From Streptacidiphilus jiangxiensis (GTDB lineage Bacteria > Actinomycetota > Actinomycetes > Streptomycetales > Streptomycetaceae): a stretch of DNA of 64,000 nt. The DNA lies in assembly GCF_900109465.1 (NCBI RefSeq), contig NZ_FOAZ01000033.1:1-64000 (forward strand). The letters are read 5' to 3'. The notes below the pieces were generated by a model. That model searched no databases and was not told where the DNA came from. It saw nothing but the letters and a program-made list of their open reading frames with translations. Made by a program: the position numbers and the translations under genes. This document shows positions 8,594 through 17,656 of the stretch, in pieces (positions within the stretch are counted from its first letter, which is position 1; the number at the start of each line of letters is the position of its first letter).

Positions 8594-9508
8594 ATGACGA
8601 CGGCCATCGACGTGTCCGGCCTGGTGAAGACCTTCGGTCGCACCCGCGCCCTGGACGGACTGGACCTCAGCGTTGCCGAGGGCGAGGTGCACGGGTTCCT
8701 CGGCCCGAACGGCGCGGGCAAGTCCACCACCATCCGCGTCCTGCTCGGGCTGATCCGGGCGGACGCGGGGCAGGTGTCGCTGCTCGGCGGCGATCCCTGG
8801 CGCGACTCGGTCGCGCTGCACCGGCGCCTCGCCTATGTCCCGGGCGACGTGACGCTGTGGCGCGGGCTCACCGGCGGCGAGGTGATCGACCTGCTGGGCC
8901 GCCTGCGCGGCAACGGCGACGACCGCGCGCGCCGAAAGTCGCTGCTGGAACGGTTCGAGCTGGACCCGACCAAGAAGGGCCAGACGTACTCCAAGGGCAA
9001 CCGTCAGAAGGTCGCCCTCGTCGCCGCCTTCTGCTCGGACGCGGAGCTGTTGATCCTGGACGAGCCCACCTCCGGGCTCGACCCGCTGATGGAGGAGGTC
9101 TTCCGCGCCTGCGTCGCCGAGGAGCGCGACCGGGGCCGGACGGTCCTGCTCAGCAGCCACATCCTCTCCGAGGTCGAGGCGCTCTGCGACCGCGTCAGCA
9201 TCATCCGCGCCGGTCGCACCGTCGAGACCGGCACGCTGGCCGGGCTGCGCCACCTCACCCGTACCTCCGTCTCCGCCGAACTGGCCGCGCCGCCCGCCGG
9301 CCTGGACGCGCTGCCGGGTCTGCACGACGTCGAACTGCGCGGCACCACGCTGCACTGCCAGGTCGACACCGACCACCTCGACGCGCTGCTGCGCGCCCTC
9401 ACGGACGCCGGCGTGCGCTCGCTGACCAGCCGTCCGCCGACGCTGGAGGAGCTGTTCCTGCGTCACTACGAGCCGGAGTCCTCGGACAGCGCGGAGGTGG
9501 GCTCGTGA
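8594..9508 (+). CDS. ABC exporter ATP-binding protein
   Basis: The 304-residue ATPase has Walker [10 protein letters not shown] at residues 37-45, an ABC signature of the YSKGNRQKV type instead of LSGGQ, Walker [14 protein letters not shown] and the H-loop SSHILSE. The SKGNRQ signature is typical of a Streptomyces exporter group often labelled antibiotic or polyketide transporters. A C-terminal extension of about 80 residues follows the ATPase core. Its stop overlaps the permease start (GTGA), so the two are translationally coupled. The drug or lipid exported is unknown. Confidence 0.92.
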   Translation: MTTAIDVSGLVKTFGRTRALDGLDLSVAEGEVHGFLGPNGAGKSTTIRVLLGLIRADAGQVSLLGGDPWRDSVALHRRLAYVPGDVTLWRGLTGGEVIDLLGRLRGNGDDRARRKSLLERFELDPTKKGQTYSKGNRQKVALVAAFCSDAELLILDEPTSGLDPLMEEVFRACVAEERDRGRTVLLSSHILSEVEALCDRVSIIRAGRTVETGTLAGLRHLTRTSVSAELAAPPAGLDALPGLHDVELRGTTLHCQVDTDHLDALLRALTDAGVRSLTSRPPTLEELFLRHYEPESSDSAEVGS

Positions 9509-11115
9509 ACCTCGCCGGCTCGCTCATCGGTTGCGGCCCGCTGCTCCGCTTCGCGCTGCGCCGCGACCGGACCATGCTGGCCTGCTGGATCTACGGGCTG
9601 CTGGCCTCCGTCATCGGTACCGCCGTCTCCTTCCGCAAGCTCTACCCGGACGCGGCCTCGCGCGAGCAACTCGCCGCGAGCATCAACGACAACGGCTCCC
9701 TGCGCGCCCTGTACGGGGCGGTCTACGACACCGGCAGCATCGGCGCCCTGACGGCCTGGCGCATCCTCGGCATCGGCGGGCTGATGCTCGGGCTGCTCTG
9801 CGTCCTGTTGGTCACCCGCCACACCCGGGCCGAGGAGGAGTCCGGACGGCTGGAGCTGCTGGGCGCCGGAGCCGTCGGACGCGGCGCGCCGCTCGCTGCC
9901 GGGATCGGCGCCGCGCTGACCGCCTCCGCCGTCGTCGGCGCGATCACAGCCGCGTTCCTGGCCGGGAGCGGCGAGCAACTGAACGGCTCGCTCGCCTTCG
10001 GCGCGGCGCTGTTCGGCTGCGGCGCCTGCTTCGCGGGCGTCGCCGCCGTCGCCGCGCAGCTGACCGAGACCGGACGTGCGGCCAACGGGATCGGCGGCGC
10101 CGTCCTCGGTCTCGCCTTCCTGCTGCGCGCCGCCGGAGACGCGGCCGGCAACGGCGGCCCGGGCTGGCTGGTGTGGCTCTCCCCGCTCGGTTGGGCCGAG
10201 CGGGTCCGCCCCTACGACGAAAACGCCTGGTGGCTCGTGGCGCTGCTGCTCCTCGCGGGCGCCGTGCAGACCGGGATCGGCTACTGGCTCGCCGGGCGGC
10301 GCGATCTCGGCGGCGGTCTGCTGCCGCAGCGCCCCGGCCCGCCCGCCGCCGGGTCCACGCTGCGCAGCGCCCTGGGCCTGGCCTGGCGGCTCCAGCGCGG
10401 CAGCCTGATCGGCTGGAGCGTCGGCTTCGCGATCGGCGGCGCGCTGCTCGGCGGCATCAGCAAGGGCGTCGACCAGCTCGTCTCCAGCAGCGCCAACGTC
10501 GAGCAGATCGTGCAGCGGATGGGCGGCAGCAGCCAGGTCACCAACGCCTACCTGGCCACCTCGATGAACCTGCTGGCGATGGTCGCCGCCGTCTACGCCG
10601 TCCAGTCGGCCCTGCGGCTGCGCGGCGAGGAGACCTCCGGCCGGGCCGAGCCCGTGCTCGCGAGCGGCGTCCGCCGCCTGGCCTGGGCGGGCGGCCACCT
10701 GCTCCACCCGCTGCTCGGCTCCGCCGTGCTGCTGCTCGTGGGCGGCCTGACCGCGGGGCTGGGCGCGGGCGTCGTGTTCGGGGACGTGCCGGGCTGGACG
10801 GGCAGGCTGCTGGTCGCGGGGCTGGTGCAACTGCCGGCGGTGTGGGTGTTCGCCGCCGTGACCGTCGCGCTGTTCGGGCTGCTGCCGCAGTGGACCTCGG
10901 CCGCGTGGGGCGTGCTGGGCGTGCTGCTCTTCATCGCCTACCTCGGCCCGGCGCTGAACGCCGGTCAGTGGCTGCTGGACCTGACGCCGTTCACGCACAT
11001 CCCCAAGCTGCCCGGCGCCGTCTTCCACGCCGAGCCGCTGCTGTGGCTGACGCTGCTGTCCGCGCTGCTGGCCGGTGCGGGACTCGCGGGCCTGCGGCGG
11101 CGCGACATCGGCTGA
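9505..11115 (+). CDS. ABC exporter permease (ABC-2 type, two-fold repeat)
   Basis: The 536-residue polytopic protein has about twelve hydrophobic segments in two similar halves, each opening with a short amphipathic lead ([20 protein letters not shown], then the [19 protein letters not shown] region) and containing an EESGR or EETSGR motif after the third or fourth helix. This is the architecture of the fused ABC-2 exporters annotated as polyketide antibiotic permeases in actinomycetes. The GTG at 9505 overlaps the ATPase stop. The protein ends with RRRDIG, a common tail in this family. Confidence 0.88.
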   Translation: MNLAGSLIGCGPLLRFALRRDRTMLACWIYGLLASVIGTAVSFRKLYPDAASREQLAASINDNGSLRALYGAVYDTGSIGALTAWRILGIGGLMLGLLCVLLVTRHTRAEEESGRLELLGAGAVGRGAPLAAGIGAALTASAVVGAITAAFLAGSGEQLNGSLAFGAALFGCGACFAGVAAVAAQLTETGRAANGIGGAVLGLAFLLRAAGDAAGNGGPGWLVWLSPLGWAERVRPYDENAWWLVALLLLAGAVQTGIGYWLAGRRDLGGGLLPQRPGPPAAGSTLRSALGLAWRLQRGSLIGWSVGFAIGGALLGGISKGVDQLVSSSANVEQIVQRMGGSSQVTNAYLATSMNLLAMVAAVYAVQSALRLRGEETSGRAEPVLASGVRRLAWAGGHLLHPLLGSAVLLLVGGLTAGLGAGVVFGDVPGWTGRLLVAGLVQLPAVWVFAAVTVALFGLLPQWTSAAWGVLGVLLFIAYLGPALNAGQWLLDLTPFTHIPKLPGAVFHAEPLLWLTLLSALLAGAGLAGLRRRDIG

Positions 11116-11164
11116 TCCGTCCGCGCATCCGCCTCCCCTCACCAGGGAGACGCCTCTGCAGCGT

Positions 11165-11183
11165 CGTCGCCGGAACGGCGACG
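11165..11183 (+). terminator. Short hairpin after ABC permease
   Basis: Eight-base perfect arms (cgtcgccg / cggcgacg) with a GAA loop lie 49 bases after the permease stop. No T-tract is present, so termination is only suggested. The rest of the gap to 11374 shows no feature I recognise. Confidence 0.35.
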
Positions 11184-11374
11184 CTGCTCACGCAGCGCCT
11201 GCTCCGGTCGCGGGTGCGCCGACGCGAACTCGCGCGCCTGGAGCGGCGCGGGGCCGCGGCGGTGAGGCGCGTCACGATCGAAGAGCAGTGTCGCGAGGCA
11301 CCCCCGCTGCATAGGCTGGCCCTGCGCCGCCACAGGGTCGTGGCAGGCGCTGTAACCGGGAAGGACTCGCACCG

Positions 11375-12145
11375 ATGACCTCCGACGCAGAGCCGCTGGT
11401 CCGATACGCCGTCGACCGCGGCATCGTGACGCTGACGCTCGACTCGCCAGCCAACCGCAACGCCCTCTCCTCGCGGCTGGTCGCGGAGCTGGAGCAGGGC
11501 CTGGCCGAGGCCGCCAAGGACGCCGCCGTCCGCGCCGTCGTGCTCACCCACACCGGCGGCACCTTCTGCTCCGGCGCGGACCTCTCCGAGGCCACCGGCG
11601 GTGACCCGACTGCCAACCCGCGCCGCCTGGTCACCGCGATGCGCAGCGTGCTGGAGTCCCCGAAGCCGGTCGTCGCCGCCGTCGACGGCCACGTGCGCGC
11701 GGGCGGCCTCGGCCTGCTCGGCGCCTGCGACATCGTGCTGGCCGGTCCGAAGTCGACCTTCGCCTTCACCGAGGTGCGGCTCGGCCTCGCGCCCGCCGTC
11801 ATCTCGCTGCCGCTGTTGCCGCGCCTCGACCCGCGCGGAGCCTCCCGCTGGTACCTGACCGGCTCCGTCTTCGACGCCGCCGAGGCCCAGCGGATCGGCC
11901 TGGTCAGCGAGGCGTGCGCGGACCCGCAGGAGCCGCTGGCGAGCATCCTGGACGCGTTCCGCAAGGCCAGCCCGCAGGGCCTGGCCGAGAGCAAGCGGTT
12001 GGTCACCGCCGAGGTGCTGCGCGTCTTCGAGCGCGACGGCGAGTCCATGGTGGCGCAGTCCGCGCTGCTGTTCGGCTCCGAGGAGGCCCGCGAGGGGATG
12101 CTCTCCTTCCTGGAGCGCCGCCCGCCGCGCTGGGCCACCGAATAG
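11375..12145 (+). CDS. Enoyl-CoA hydratase/isomerase family protein
   Basis: The 256-residue crotonase-fold protein has the first oxyanion-hole segment GGTFCSGADLSE and the second region DGHVRAGGLGLLGACDIVLA, with both backbone positions conserved. The usual catalytic glutamate after LGxxP is not obvious (the segment reads GLAPAVISLPLLPR), so it may not be a standard hydratase and could act as an isomerase or carbon-carbon lyase. A gggaagga ribosome-binding site precedes the ATG. It stands alone. Confidence 0.88.
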   Translation: MTSDAEPLVRYAVDRGIVTLTLDSPANRNALSSRLVAELEQGLAEAAKDAAVRAVVLTHTGGTFCSGADLSEATGGDPTANPRRLVTAMRSVLESPKPVVAAVDGHVRAGGLGLLGACDIVLAGPKSTFAFTEVRLGLAPAVISLPLLPRLDPRGASRWYLTGSVFDAAEAQRIGLVSEACADPQEPLASILDAFRKASPQGLAESKRLVTAEVLRVFERDGESMVAQSALLFGSEEAREGMLSFLERRPPRWATE

Positions 12146-12214
12146 CCCCGTGGGCGCGCGGCTGTGACGCAGCCCTCGCCTCGCACGTGGTTACCGACCG
12201 GTTAACGTAGGCGC

Positions 12215-13000
12215 ATGCCGTTCGCCGACAAGATACGCCGCCGGGGCCGTGGCCTGGCCTCCCGCGTGGTCCACCGGGGCTGGGCCTGGGTCCGGGAGGC
12301 CGGCGCGATCAGTGCCGAGCAGCCCGGTCCGCTGCGCTTCGCCGAGCTCGGCCCCTGCACGAAGCTGGCCTTCCCGCAGGGGACGATCTTCAACGAGCAC
12401 GCGATCGCGATCGGCTGCTACTGCATCATCGGCGAGCGGGTGTCCCTGTCGGCCGGCTTCGCCCCGGGCCTGCGGCTCGGCGACGAGCCGATCCTGCGCA
12501 TCGGCGACGGCTGCGTCATCGGCCGTGACAGCAACATCGTCGCGCACCAGTCGATCGTCATCGAGGACAACGTCTGGACGGGGCCGAGCGTCTACATCTC
12601 CGACCAGAACCACTCCTACGACGACCCGCACACGCCCATCGGCAAGCAGTGGCCCCGCAACGAGCCGGTGCGGATCGGCGCGGGCAGCTGGATCGGCACG
12701 GGCGCGGTGATCCTGCCCGGTGCGGACATCGGCCGCAACGTCGTCGTCGCGGCCAACGCGGTCGTGCGCGGCCACGTCCCGGACAACACGGTCGTCGCGG
12801 GCGCCCCCGCCAAGCCCGTCCGCCGCTGGACCGAGGCGGAGGGCTGGCAGCCGCCCATCCGCACCGCCGCGCCGCGCGCGATCCCCGAGGGCGTCACCCA
12901 CGAGGAACTGCTCGCCCTGATCGGCTGGGACCTCCAGCTCCCGCCCGAGGCGGTCGAGGCGGTCGAGGCAGCGCGTGAGGACCCCGACCCGGTGCCGTGA
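12215..13000 (+). CDS. Hexapeptide-repeat acyltransferase (left-handed beta-helix)
   Basis: The 261-residue protein has imperfect [LIV]-G-X4 hexapeptides across about residues 60-205 (for example IGDGCVIGRDSNIVAH, IGAGSWIGTGAVILPGADIG), the loop DQNHSYDDP and the cap NTVVAGAPAKPVRRW seen in CoA-dependent O-acetyltransferases (LbH/XAT group). A basic N-terminal helix and an acidic C-terminal helix of about 45 residues (HEELLALIGWDLQLPPEA) extend the fold. The acceptor could be a sugar or polysaccharide, but no glycosyl genes are adjacent. Confidence 0.85.
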   Translation: MPFADKIRRRGRGLASRVVHRGWAWVREAGAISAEQPGPLRFAELGPCTKLAFPQGTIFNEHAIAIGCYCIIGERVSLSAGFAPGLRLGDEPILRIGDGCVIGRDSNIVAHQSIVIEDNVWTGPSVYISDQNHSYDDPHTPIGKQWPRNEPVRIGAGSWIGTGAVILPGADIGRNVVVAANAVVRGHVPDNTVVAGAPAKPVRRWTEAEGWQPPIRTAAPRAIPEGVTHEELLALIGWDLQLPPEAVEAVEAAREDPDPVP

Positions 13001-13095
13001 CCGGTGGCGTCCGCTCGACGGGCGCGCCGGGCACGCGGATGGCACAGTGGGATGGATTCGCCTGCACGCCGGACCTTCGCTTCGAGGAGGGCTCC

Positions 13096-13824
13096 ATGCG
13101 TATCCAGATGCGTGTCCAGCTCGCGGCGGTAGCCGCCTCCCTCTCCCTCGCGACCGCCCTCAGCGGGTGCAGCTCCAGCGCGACCAGCAACGCGGTCGGC
13201 GCGGCGGCTTCCTCCGCCTCGTCCTCGTCCTCGGTGCCGAGCGCGGACCAGCTCCAGAGCGCCCTGCTGGTGGCCTCGGACCTGGGCCCCGACTACACGG
13301 CGCAGCCCAATGACACGTCCTCGCCGACGGACACCTCGGCGCCCTCGGGCTGCAGCACCCTGACCGACCTGATGAACGCCATCCCCTCCAAGTCCCCGGG
13401 CGCGGCCCAGGGGCCGGACGCCCAGGTGATCCTCCAGGGCGGCCAGGCCGGCCCGTTCGTCGGCGAGTTCCTCTCCGCCCGCCCGCAGTCGGTGCTGGAC
13501 CGCAACTACCCGGCGGTGGTCGACGCCCTCCGCGGCTGCAAGCAGCTGAACTTCCCCACGGGCACCACCCAAGTGCCCTTCCAGCTCACCGACTTCGACA
13601 TGGGCTCGACGGGCACCACGGCCAAGCACATGTCCGGCACGGTCGAGGGCGTCCCGGTCAACGGCTACCTCGCGGTCGACCGCCTCGGTCCCACCGTCGC
13701 CATGGTCTACCTCTACCTCGAGGTCGCGGGCGACTCCCCGCAGACCGCCAAGTCCTACTTCGACCAGGCCGTCACGAAGGCCAACTCGGTCCTCACGGGC
13801 AGCGCGTCGGCCGCGAGCGTGTGA
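13096..13824 (+). CDS. Secreted lipoprotein of unknown function
   Basis: The 242-residue protein has a type II signal peptide: a charged start, a hydrophobic stretch and lipobox LSGC with Cys25 as the lipidation site. A Ser/Ala-rich linker to about residue 50 follows, then a single soluble domain with two further cysteines (SGCSTL and LRGCKQ), which could form a disulfide. The ATG at 13096 is chosen for the gaggagg site 7 bases upstream. Similar Streptomyces lipoproteins are annotated only as hypothetical. Confidence 0.8.
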   Translation: MRIQMRVQLAAVAASLSLATALSGCSSSATSNAVGAAASSASSSSSVPSADQLQSALLVASDLGPDYTAQPNDTSSPTDTSAPSGCSTLTDLMNAIPSKSPGAAQGPDAQVILQGGQAGPFVGEFLSARPQSVLDRNYPAVVDALRGCKQLNFPTGTTQVPFQLTDFDMGSTGTTAKHMSGTVEGVPVNGYLAVDRLGPTVAMVYLYLEVAGDSPQTAKSYFDQAVTKANSVLTGSASAASV

Positions 13825-13851
13825 CGCCGGGTTGTCGCCCGGGAGAGTGGC

Positions 13852-15036
13852 TCACGCCTTCGCGCGGACGACCAGGGCCGAGACGCCCGCGAGGGCGATC
13901 AGGAGGGCGACGGAGAGCAACGCGAGGGGCAGGCCGAGCCCCTGGGCGAGGAAGCCGATGATCGGGGGGCCGGCGACCATGCCGCCGAAGCCGAGGGTGG
14001 AGGCGGTGGCGACGCCGCGGGGGCCGCGCAGGGAGCCCGCGCGGTCGATGGCGAGCGGGAAGATGTTGGCCAGCCCCAGCCCCACCAGCAGGAAGCCCGC
14101 GAGGGCGAGCGGGAGGGAGGGGCTCACGGCGGCCGCGACCATGCCGACGGAGGCGACGGCCGCGCCCGCGACCAGGAGCTTGGTCGGGCCGAAGCGTTCG
14201 ACGAGGCGGGTGCCGCTGAGACGGCCGATCGTCATCGTCAGCGAGTAGACGGCGAAGCCCGTCGCGGCGATCGCCGAGGAGGCGTGCAGGTCCTGCCGCA
14301 GGTGCAGGGCCCCCCAGTCGGCCATCGCGCCCTCGCCGTAGGCGTCGCACAGGGCGACCACGCCCAGCAGGACGACCAGCAGTGCGACGCCCGGCGCGGA
14401 CCCGGGCGCGGACGCCGCGCCGGCGGGCGCGGCGGCGTGGGGGACCTCGTGGCGCAGCAGCACCCGGCCCGCCCAGGCGGTGACGGCGAGCCCGCCGACC
14501 GCCAGCAGGCCCAGATGCTGGGTGGGCGTCAGCACCGGTGCCAGTAGCCCGCCGAGGGTCGCCCCGAGGAGGCCGCCGAGGCTGTACGCGGCGTGGAAGG
14601 AGGGCATGACCGGCCGCTCCGCCGCGCGGACGAAGTCCACCGCGGCGCTGTTGATGCCGACGTTCATCGCCCCGTACCCCGCGCCGAAGAGCAGCAGGAC
14701 CAGCCCGAGGGCCAGCACCGAGTGCGTCAGCGGTGGCAGCGCGACGGAGGCGCAGAGCAGCAGGGAGGCGGCGACGGTCACCGCGTGGTTGCCGTGGCGG
14801 ACGCAGAGCCGGCCGACCGGCCCCATCGCGGCGACCGCGCCGGCGGAGACGCAGAGCAGGGCGAGGCCGAGCAGCGCGGGCGAGGCGTGCACCTGCGCCT
14901 TGATCTCGGGGATGCGGACGACCCACCCGGCGAACAGGAAGCCGTCGAGCGCGAAGAACCCGGTCAGCGCGATGCGGGCGGCAGGCCAGCGGGTGGTGGG
15001 TTCGGGGGTGGAGGTGACGGAAGAAGTCGACTCCAT
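13852..15036 (-). CDS. MFS transporter
   Basis: The 394-residue protein has about twelve hydrophobic segments. The motif GFLFAGWVVRIPEIK in the first helix region and the overall length resemble YbjJ/fucose-permease-like members of the major facilitator superfamily. The ATG at 15036 is chosen because the transmembrane domain starts about 25 residues later. The frame is open further upstream but runs into the divergent ROK gene. It is divergent from a ROK repressor gene with only 35 bases between starts, so the repressor probably controls it and a sugar is a plausible ligand. Confidence 0.88.
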   Translation of the reverse strand: MESTSSVTSTPEPTTRWPAARIALTGFFALDGFLFAGWVVRIPEIKAQVHASPALLGLALLCVSAGAVAAMGPVGRLCVRHGNHAVTVAASLLLCASVALPPLTHSVLALGLVLLLFGAGYGAMNVGINSAAVDFVRAAERPVMPSFHAAYSLGGLLGATLGGLLAPVLTPTQHLGLLAVGGLAVTAWAGRVLLRHEVPHAAAPAGAASAPGSAPGVALLVVLLGVVALCDAYGEGAMADWGALHLRQDLHASSAIAATGFAVYSLTMTIGRLSGTRLVERFGPTKLLVAGAAVASVGMVAAAVSPSLPLALAGFLLVGLGLANIFPLAIDRAGSLRGPRGVATASTLGFGGMVAGPPIIGFLAQGLGLPLALLSVALLIALAGVSALVVRAKA

Positions 15037-15057
15037 TTTGTCTATCTGCGGCACAAA
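15037..15057. promoter_or_regulatory. Candidate ROK operator
   Basis: The arms tttgt (15037-15041) and acaaa (15053-15057) form an inverted repeat with an 11-base spacer in the 35-base gap between the MFS and ROK starts. Its AT content stands out locally. A repressor here would block both genes. Confidence 0.4.
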
Positions 15058-15071
15058 TTCATAATAGAAGC

Positions 15072-16286
15072 GTGACGCAGACCCAGACAAGCCCCGATCG
15101 GGGCCGCGCCGCGCTCGGGCCCGCACTCGAGCTGATCCACACCGGCGCCGCACCCACCCGTTCCGCGCTGACCGGCGCACTCGGCGTCACCCGCACCACG
15201 GTCGGTGCGATCACCGCAGAGCTGGAGGCACTGCGGCTGATCACCGTCGACGCCCGCCCCGTCGGCGCCGGGCGCGGACGCCCCTCGCACCGCCTGGAGA
15301 TCGACCCGCAGGGCCCCGTGGTCCTCGCCGCCCAGCTGCACACGGACGGCTTCACCCTTGCCCTGGCCGGCCTCGGCGGCCGCCTCGGACAGCCCCTCGA
15401 CCTCCCCCTCGCGCGCCTGCCGCGCGACACCGACCCGCGCGTGGTCCTGCGCACCATCGCCGACGAGGCGATGCGGCTGCTCGCCGCGAGCCCGCGCCGC
15501 TGTGTCGGCGCGGGCTTGGCCGCGCCCACGCCCGTCACCGAGCCGGAGCGCCTGGCCGTCATCTCCGCCTGCCTGGGCTGGCCCACCGGTACCCCCATCG
15601 GCGAGCTGTGGGAGGAGGCCCTGCGCGACGCCGGTCTGCTCCTCCCGCCCGGCGTCGCCCCGGCCGTCGCCAACGACGCCAATCTCGCCGCGCTCGCCGA
15701 ACACCGCCACGGCGCGGGCCGCGGCGCCCGCAACCTGCTGTACGTGACCGCCGGCCACGAGGGCGTCGGCGGCGCGCTCGTCGTCGACGGCCGCCTGCAC
15801 ACCGGCAGCACCGGGCTCGCCCTGGAGATCGGCCAGCTGACGGTCGATCCGGACGGCCTCCAGTGCCGCTGCGGCCGCCGCGGCTGCCTCGACGTCGAGG
15901 CCGGCCCGCCCGCACTCCTGACGGCGTACGGGCTCCCCGCGAACGCCCCCCTCGCCGAGGTCGACGCGATCCTGGCCGCGGCCCGCGCGGGCGATCGCGC
16001 GGCGCGGGCCGCGGTGGACCACGTCGCGGTCCGGCTCGGCCACGGCATCGCCGCCGTCGTCGACATCCTCAACCCCGACCGGGTCGTCCTGGGCCCCTTC
16101 CACAGCGCGCTGCTGGCGGGGGCGCCCGAGCTGCTGCCCGAGACGGTCGCGGGCCGCGCGCACTGGGGCCGCTTCGGCTGCGTGCCGCTGCGCGCGGCGG
16201 AGCTGGCCGCCCCGGAGCTGGCCGGCGCGGCGGAGCTGGCCTGGGCGCCGGTCCTCGCGGACCCCCAACTCGCCGCGACGGGCTGA
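15072..16286 (+). CDS. ROK-family transcriptional repressor
   Basis: The 404-residue protein has an N-terminal winged helix (about residues 15-75; RSALTGALGVTRTTVGAITAE is the recognition region) followed by a sugar-kinase-like ROK domain with NDANLAALAEHRHG, GHEGVGGALVVDG and the zinc motif CRCGRRGCLDVEAG. The DNA-binding domain marks it as an NagC/XylR-type regulator rather than a sugar kinase. It is divergent from the MFS transporter gene. The effector is unknown and is presumably related to that transporter's substrate. Confidence 0.88.
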   Translation: MTQTQTSPDRGRAALGPALELIHTGAAPTRSALTGALGVTRTTVGAITAELEALRLITVDARPVGAGRGRPSHRLEIDPQGPVVLAAQLHTDGFTLALAGLGGRLGQPLDLPLARLPRDTDPRVVLRTIADEAMRLLAASPRRCVGAGLAAPTPVTEPERLAVISACLGWPTGTPIGELWEEALRDAGLLLPPGVAPAVANDANLAALAEHRHGAGRGARNLLYVTAGHEGVGGALVVDGRLHTGSTGLALEIGQLTVDPDGLQCRCGRRGCLDVEAGPPALLTAYGLPANAPLAEVDAILAAARAGDRAARAAVDHVAVRLGHGIAAVVDILNPDRVVLGPFHSALLAGAPELLPETVAGRAHWGRFGCVPLRAAELAAPELAGAAELAWAPVLADPQLAATG

Positions 16287-16360
16287 GCCGTACTCCCGGG
16301 GGAGCAGCGCAGGTGTCCCCCGGGAGGCGACGTTTTGCCGTCGGCCGCGGAGGAGTCTCT

Positions 16361-16377
16361 TCAGTACCGAGTACTGA
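16361..16377 (+). promoter_or_regulatory. Perfect palindrome upstream of SHOCT gene
   Basis: tcagtac-cga-gtactga is a perfect 7+3+7 inverted repeat ending 17 bases before the ATG at 16395. Its form and position fit a TetR- or PadR-type operator. No regulator gene is adjacent, so the binding protein must be encoded elsewhere. Confidence 0.6.
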
Positions 16378-16394
16378 CCACTGAGGAGCGCGAG

Positions 16395-16703
16395 ATGAAC
16401 ACCTTCCTGGCCGACGGCTGGCACGGCGGACCCGGCCCGTGGATCCTGCTGGTGCCCCTGTTCTGGATCGGCGCGTTCACCGTCGTCCGCCGCGTCCTGT
16501 GGCGCAGGGGCGTGCGGGGGCCGCGCCGGGACGTCCCCTTCGGCCCGCGCGCGGGCTCGCCGTGGGGAGGCCCCCCGCAGCAGGGCCCGGCGCCCTCCCC
16601 GCTGGAGACCCTCAACCGGCGCTACGCGAACGGCGAGATCGACGAGTTCGAGTACCGCCAGCGCCTCGACGTCCTCAACGGGACGGATACGACGACGGCG
16701 TAG
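16395..16703 (+). CDS. SHOCT-domain small membrane protein
   Basis: The 102-residue protein has one membrane segment (PWILLVPLFWIGAFTVV, about residues 14-31), a basic Arg/Pro/Gly linker and a C-terminal SHOCT motif (LETLNRRYANGEIDEFEYRQ). SHOCT domains are short two-helix modules at the C-terminus of many bacterial membrane proteins, thought to mediate oligomerisation. The ATG at 16395 is chosen for the gagga site and because the frame upstream crosses the palindrome. Strong operator-like control suggests an inducible stress or efflux-associated protein, but this is inference. Confidence 0.82.
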   Translation: MNTFLADGWHGGPGPWILLVPLFWIGAFTVVRRVLWRRGVRGPRRDVPFGPRAGSPWGGPPQQGPAPSPLETLNRRYANGEIDEFEYRQRLDVLNGTDTTTA

Positions 16704-16711
16704 TCGCGCCT

Positions 16712-16868
16712 CCAGGGGCGCGGGGCTCTGCTTGTGCGGCTCCTCCCTCAGCCTTCGGCCGGGAGGTGCCCCCAGCGTGGGCGCGAGCAACCACCCTGTG
16801 CGGACGGCCCTGAACTTGGGGGACCAGCCGCACAGGGTGGCTTGTCGCGCAGTTCCCCGCGCCCCTGG
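16712..16868. repeat. Dispersed intergenic palindromic element, copy B
   Basis: Perfect 14-base terminal inverted repeats (ccaggggcgcgggg at 16712-16725, complement at 16855-16868) flank about 130 bases. The internal part shares cagccttcggccgggaggtg and the cgcagggtgg-like half with copy A at 5028-5188. A second internal inverted repeat pairs ccaccctgtgcgg with ccgcacagggtgg. The element occupies the gap between convergent genes. Confidence 0.8.
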
Positions 16869-16896
16869 CGTGCTGCAGCCCGAGGCGGGAGCGAAC

Positions 16897-17370
16897 TCAG
16901 TCCGCCAAAACCGGTTCGAGCGCTCCCGCGGGGACGTCCACCGCCAGGGGGACCGCTGCCAGCAGCGCCGGGGCCGGGACCGGGGACGTGGCCACGGTGA
17001 ACCAGACCGTCTTGCCCGTGTCGGCCAGCTGCGCGCCCCACTCCTTGCACAGCGCCGCCACGATCGACAGCCCGCGTCCGCCCGAGTCCAGGGGTTCGGG
17101 GCTGCGGGCCTGCGGCAGGTCGGGGGAGTTGTCGCAGACCTCGACGGTCAGGGTGTCCGTGTCGGCGCGCAGGCGCAACGTGCACGGGGCGGTCGGGCCC
17201 ACGTGCTGGTACACGTTGGCCAGCAGTTCGGTGATGCCCAGAAGTGTCTGGTCCGTGACGGCGGCGAGATGCCAGTGCCGCAGGTGCGCCTGCACGATTC
17301 TGCGGACCACCGCGAACCTGCTCGGTTCGGCGGTGAGGCGCAGTTCGTAGCGCCGGTCCATGTCCTCCAT
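16897..17370 (-). CDS. RsbW-like ATP-binding protein (anti-sigma-type HATPase)
   Basis: The 157-residue protein is a single histidine-kinase-like ATPase domain with N-box ITELLANVYQH, the G1-box-like region EVCDNSPDLPQ and SGGRGLSIVAALC as the G2 region. Streptomyces encode dozens of such serine kinases, which bind sigma factors or anti-anti-sigma factors. The ATG at 17370 is chosen for aggag about ten bases upstream and because homologues start at this point. No sigma factor or anti-anti-sigma gene lies beside it, so its partner is unknown. Confidence 0.85.
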   Translation of the reverse strand: MEDMDRRYELRLTAEPSRFAVVRRIVQAHLRHWHLAAVTDQTLLGITELLANVYQHVGPTAPCTLRLRADTDTLTVEVCDNSPDLPQARSPEPLDSGGRGLSIVAALCKEWGAQLADTGKTVWFTVATSPVPAPALLAAVPLAVDVPAGALEPVLAD

Positions 17371-17656
17371 CGCGCTTCCGACTCCTTCCGTCCCTTCCGC
17401 GAGCGGCGGTCGGTCGACTTCGAAGAGTGAGCAATGAGAAGCATTCCGTGATACGACCAGCGTTTCCCGGTTCGCCCGGGAGCGCAACTTCTGACATCCT
17501 GCCCCGAATGTGAGCCCAGGGTAAGCATTCGGACGCAGCGGGTCGCGGATCATGCGGCGGACTTCGGGATCATCCAAGCATTTGTTGTGATGTAGGCCAC
17601 GTTACGATGCGAAGCAGGACGACTCGCACGACGAAAAACGACGAAAGCAGCACGCC

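Noticed and set aside
12997-13095. Upstream extension of the lipoprotein gene
   Set aside because: The earlier frame lacks a signal-like sequence. The ATG at 13096 has a ribosome-binding site and starts a proper lipoprotein signal peptide.
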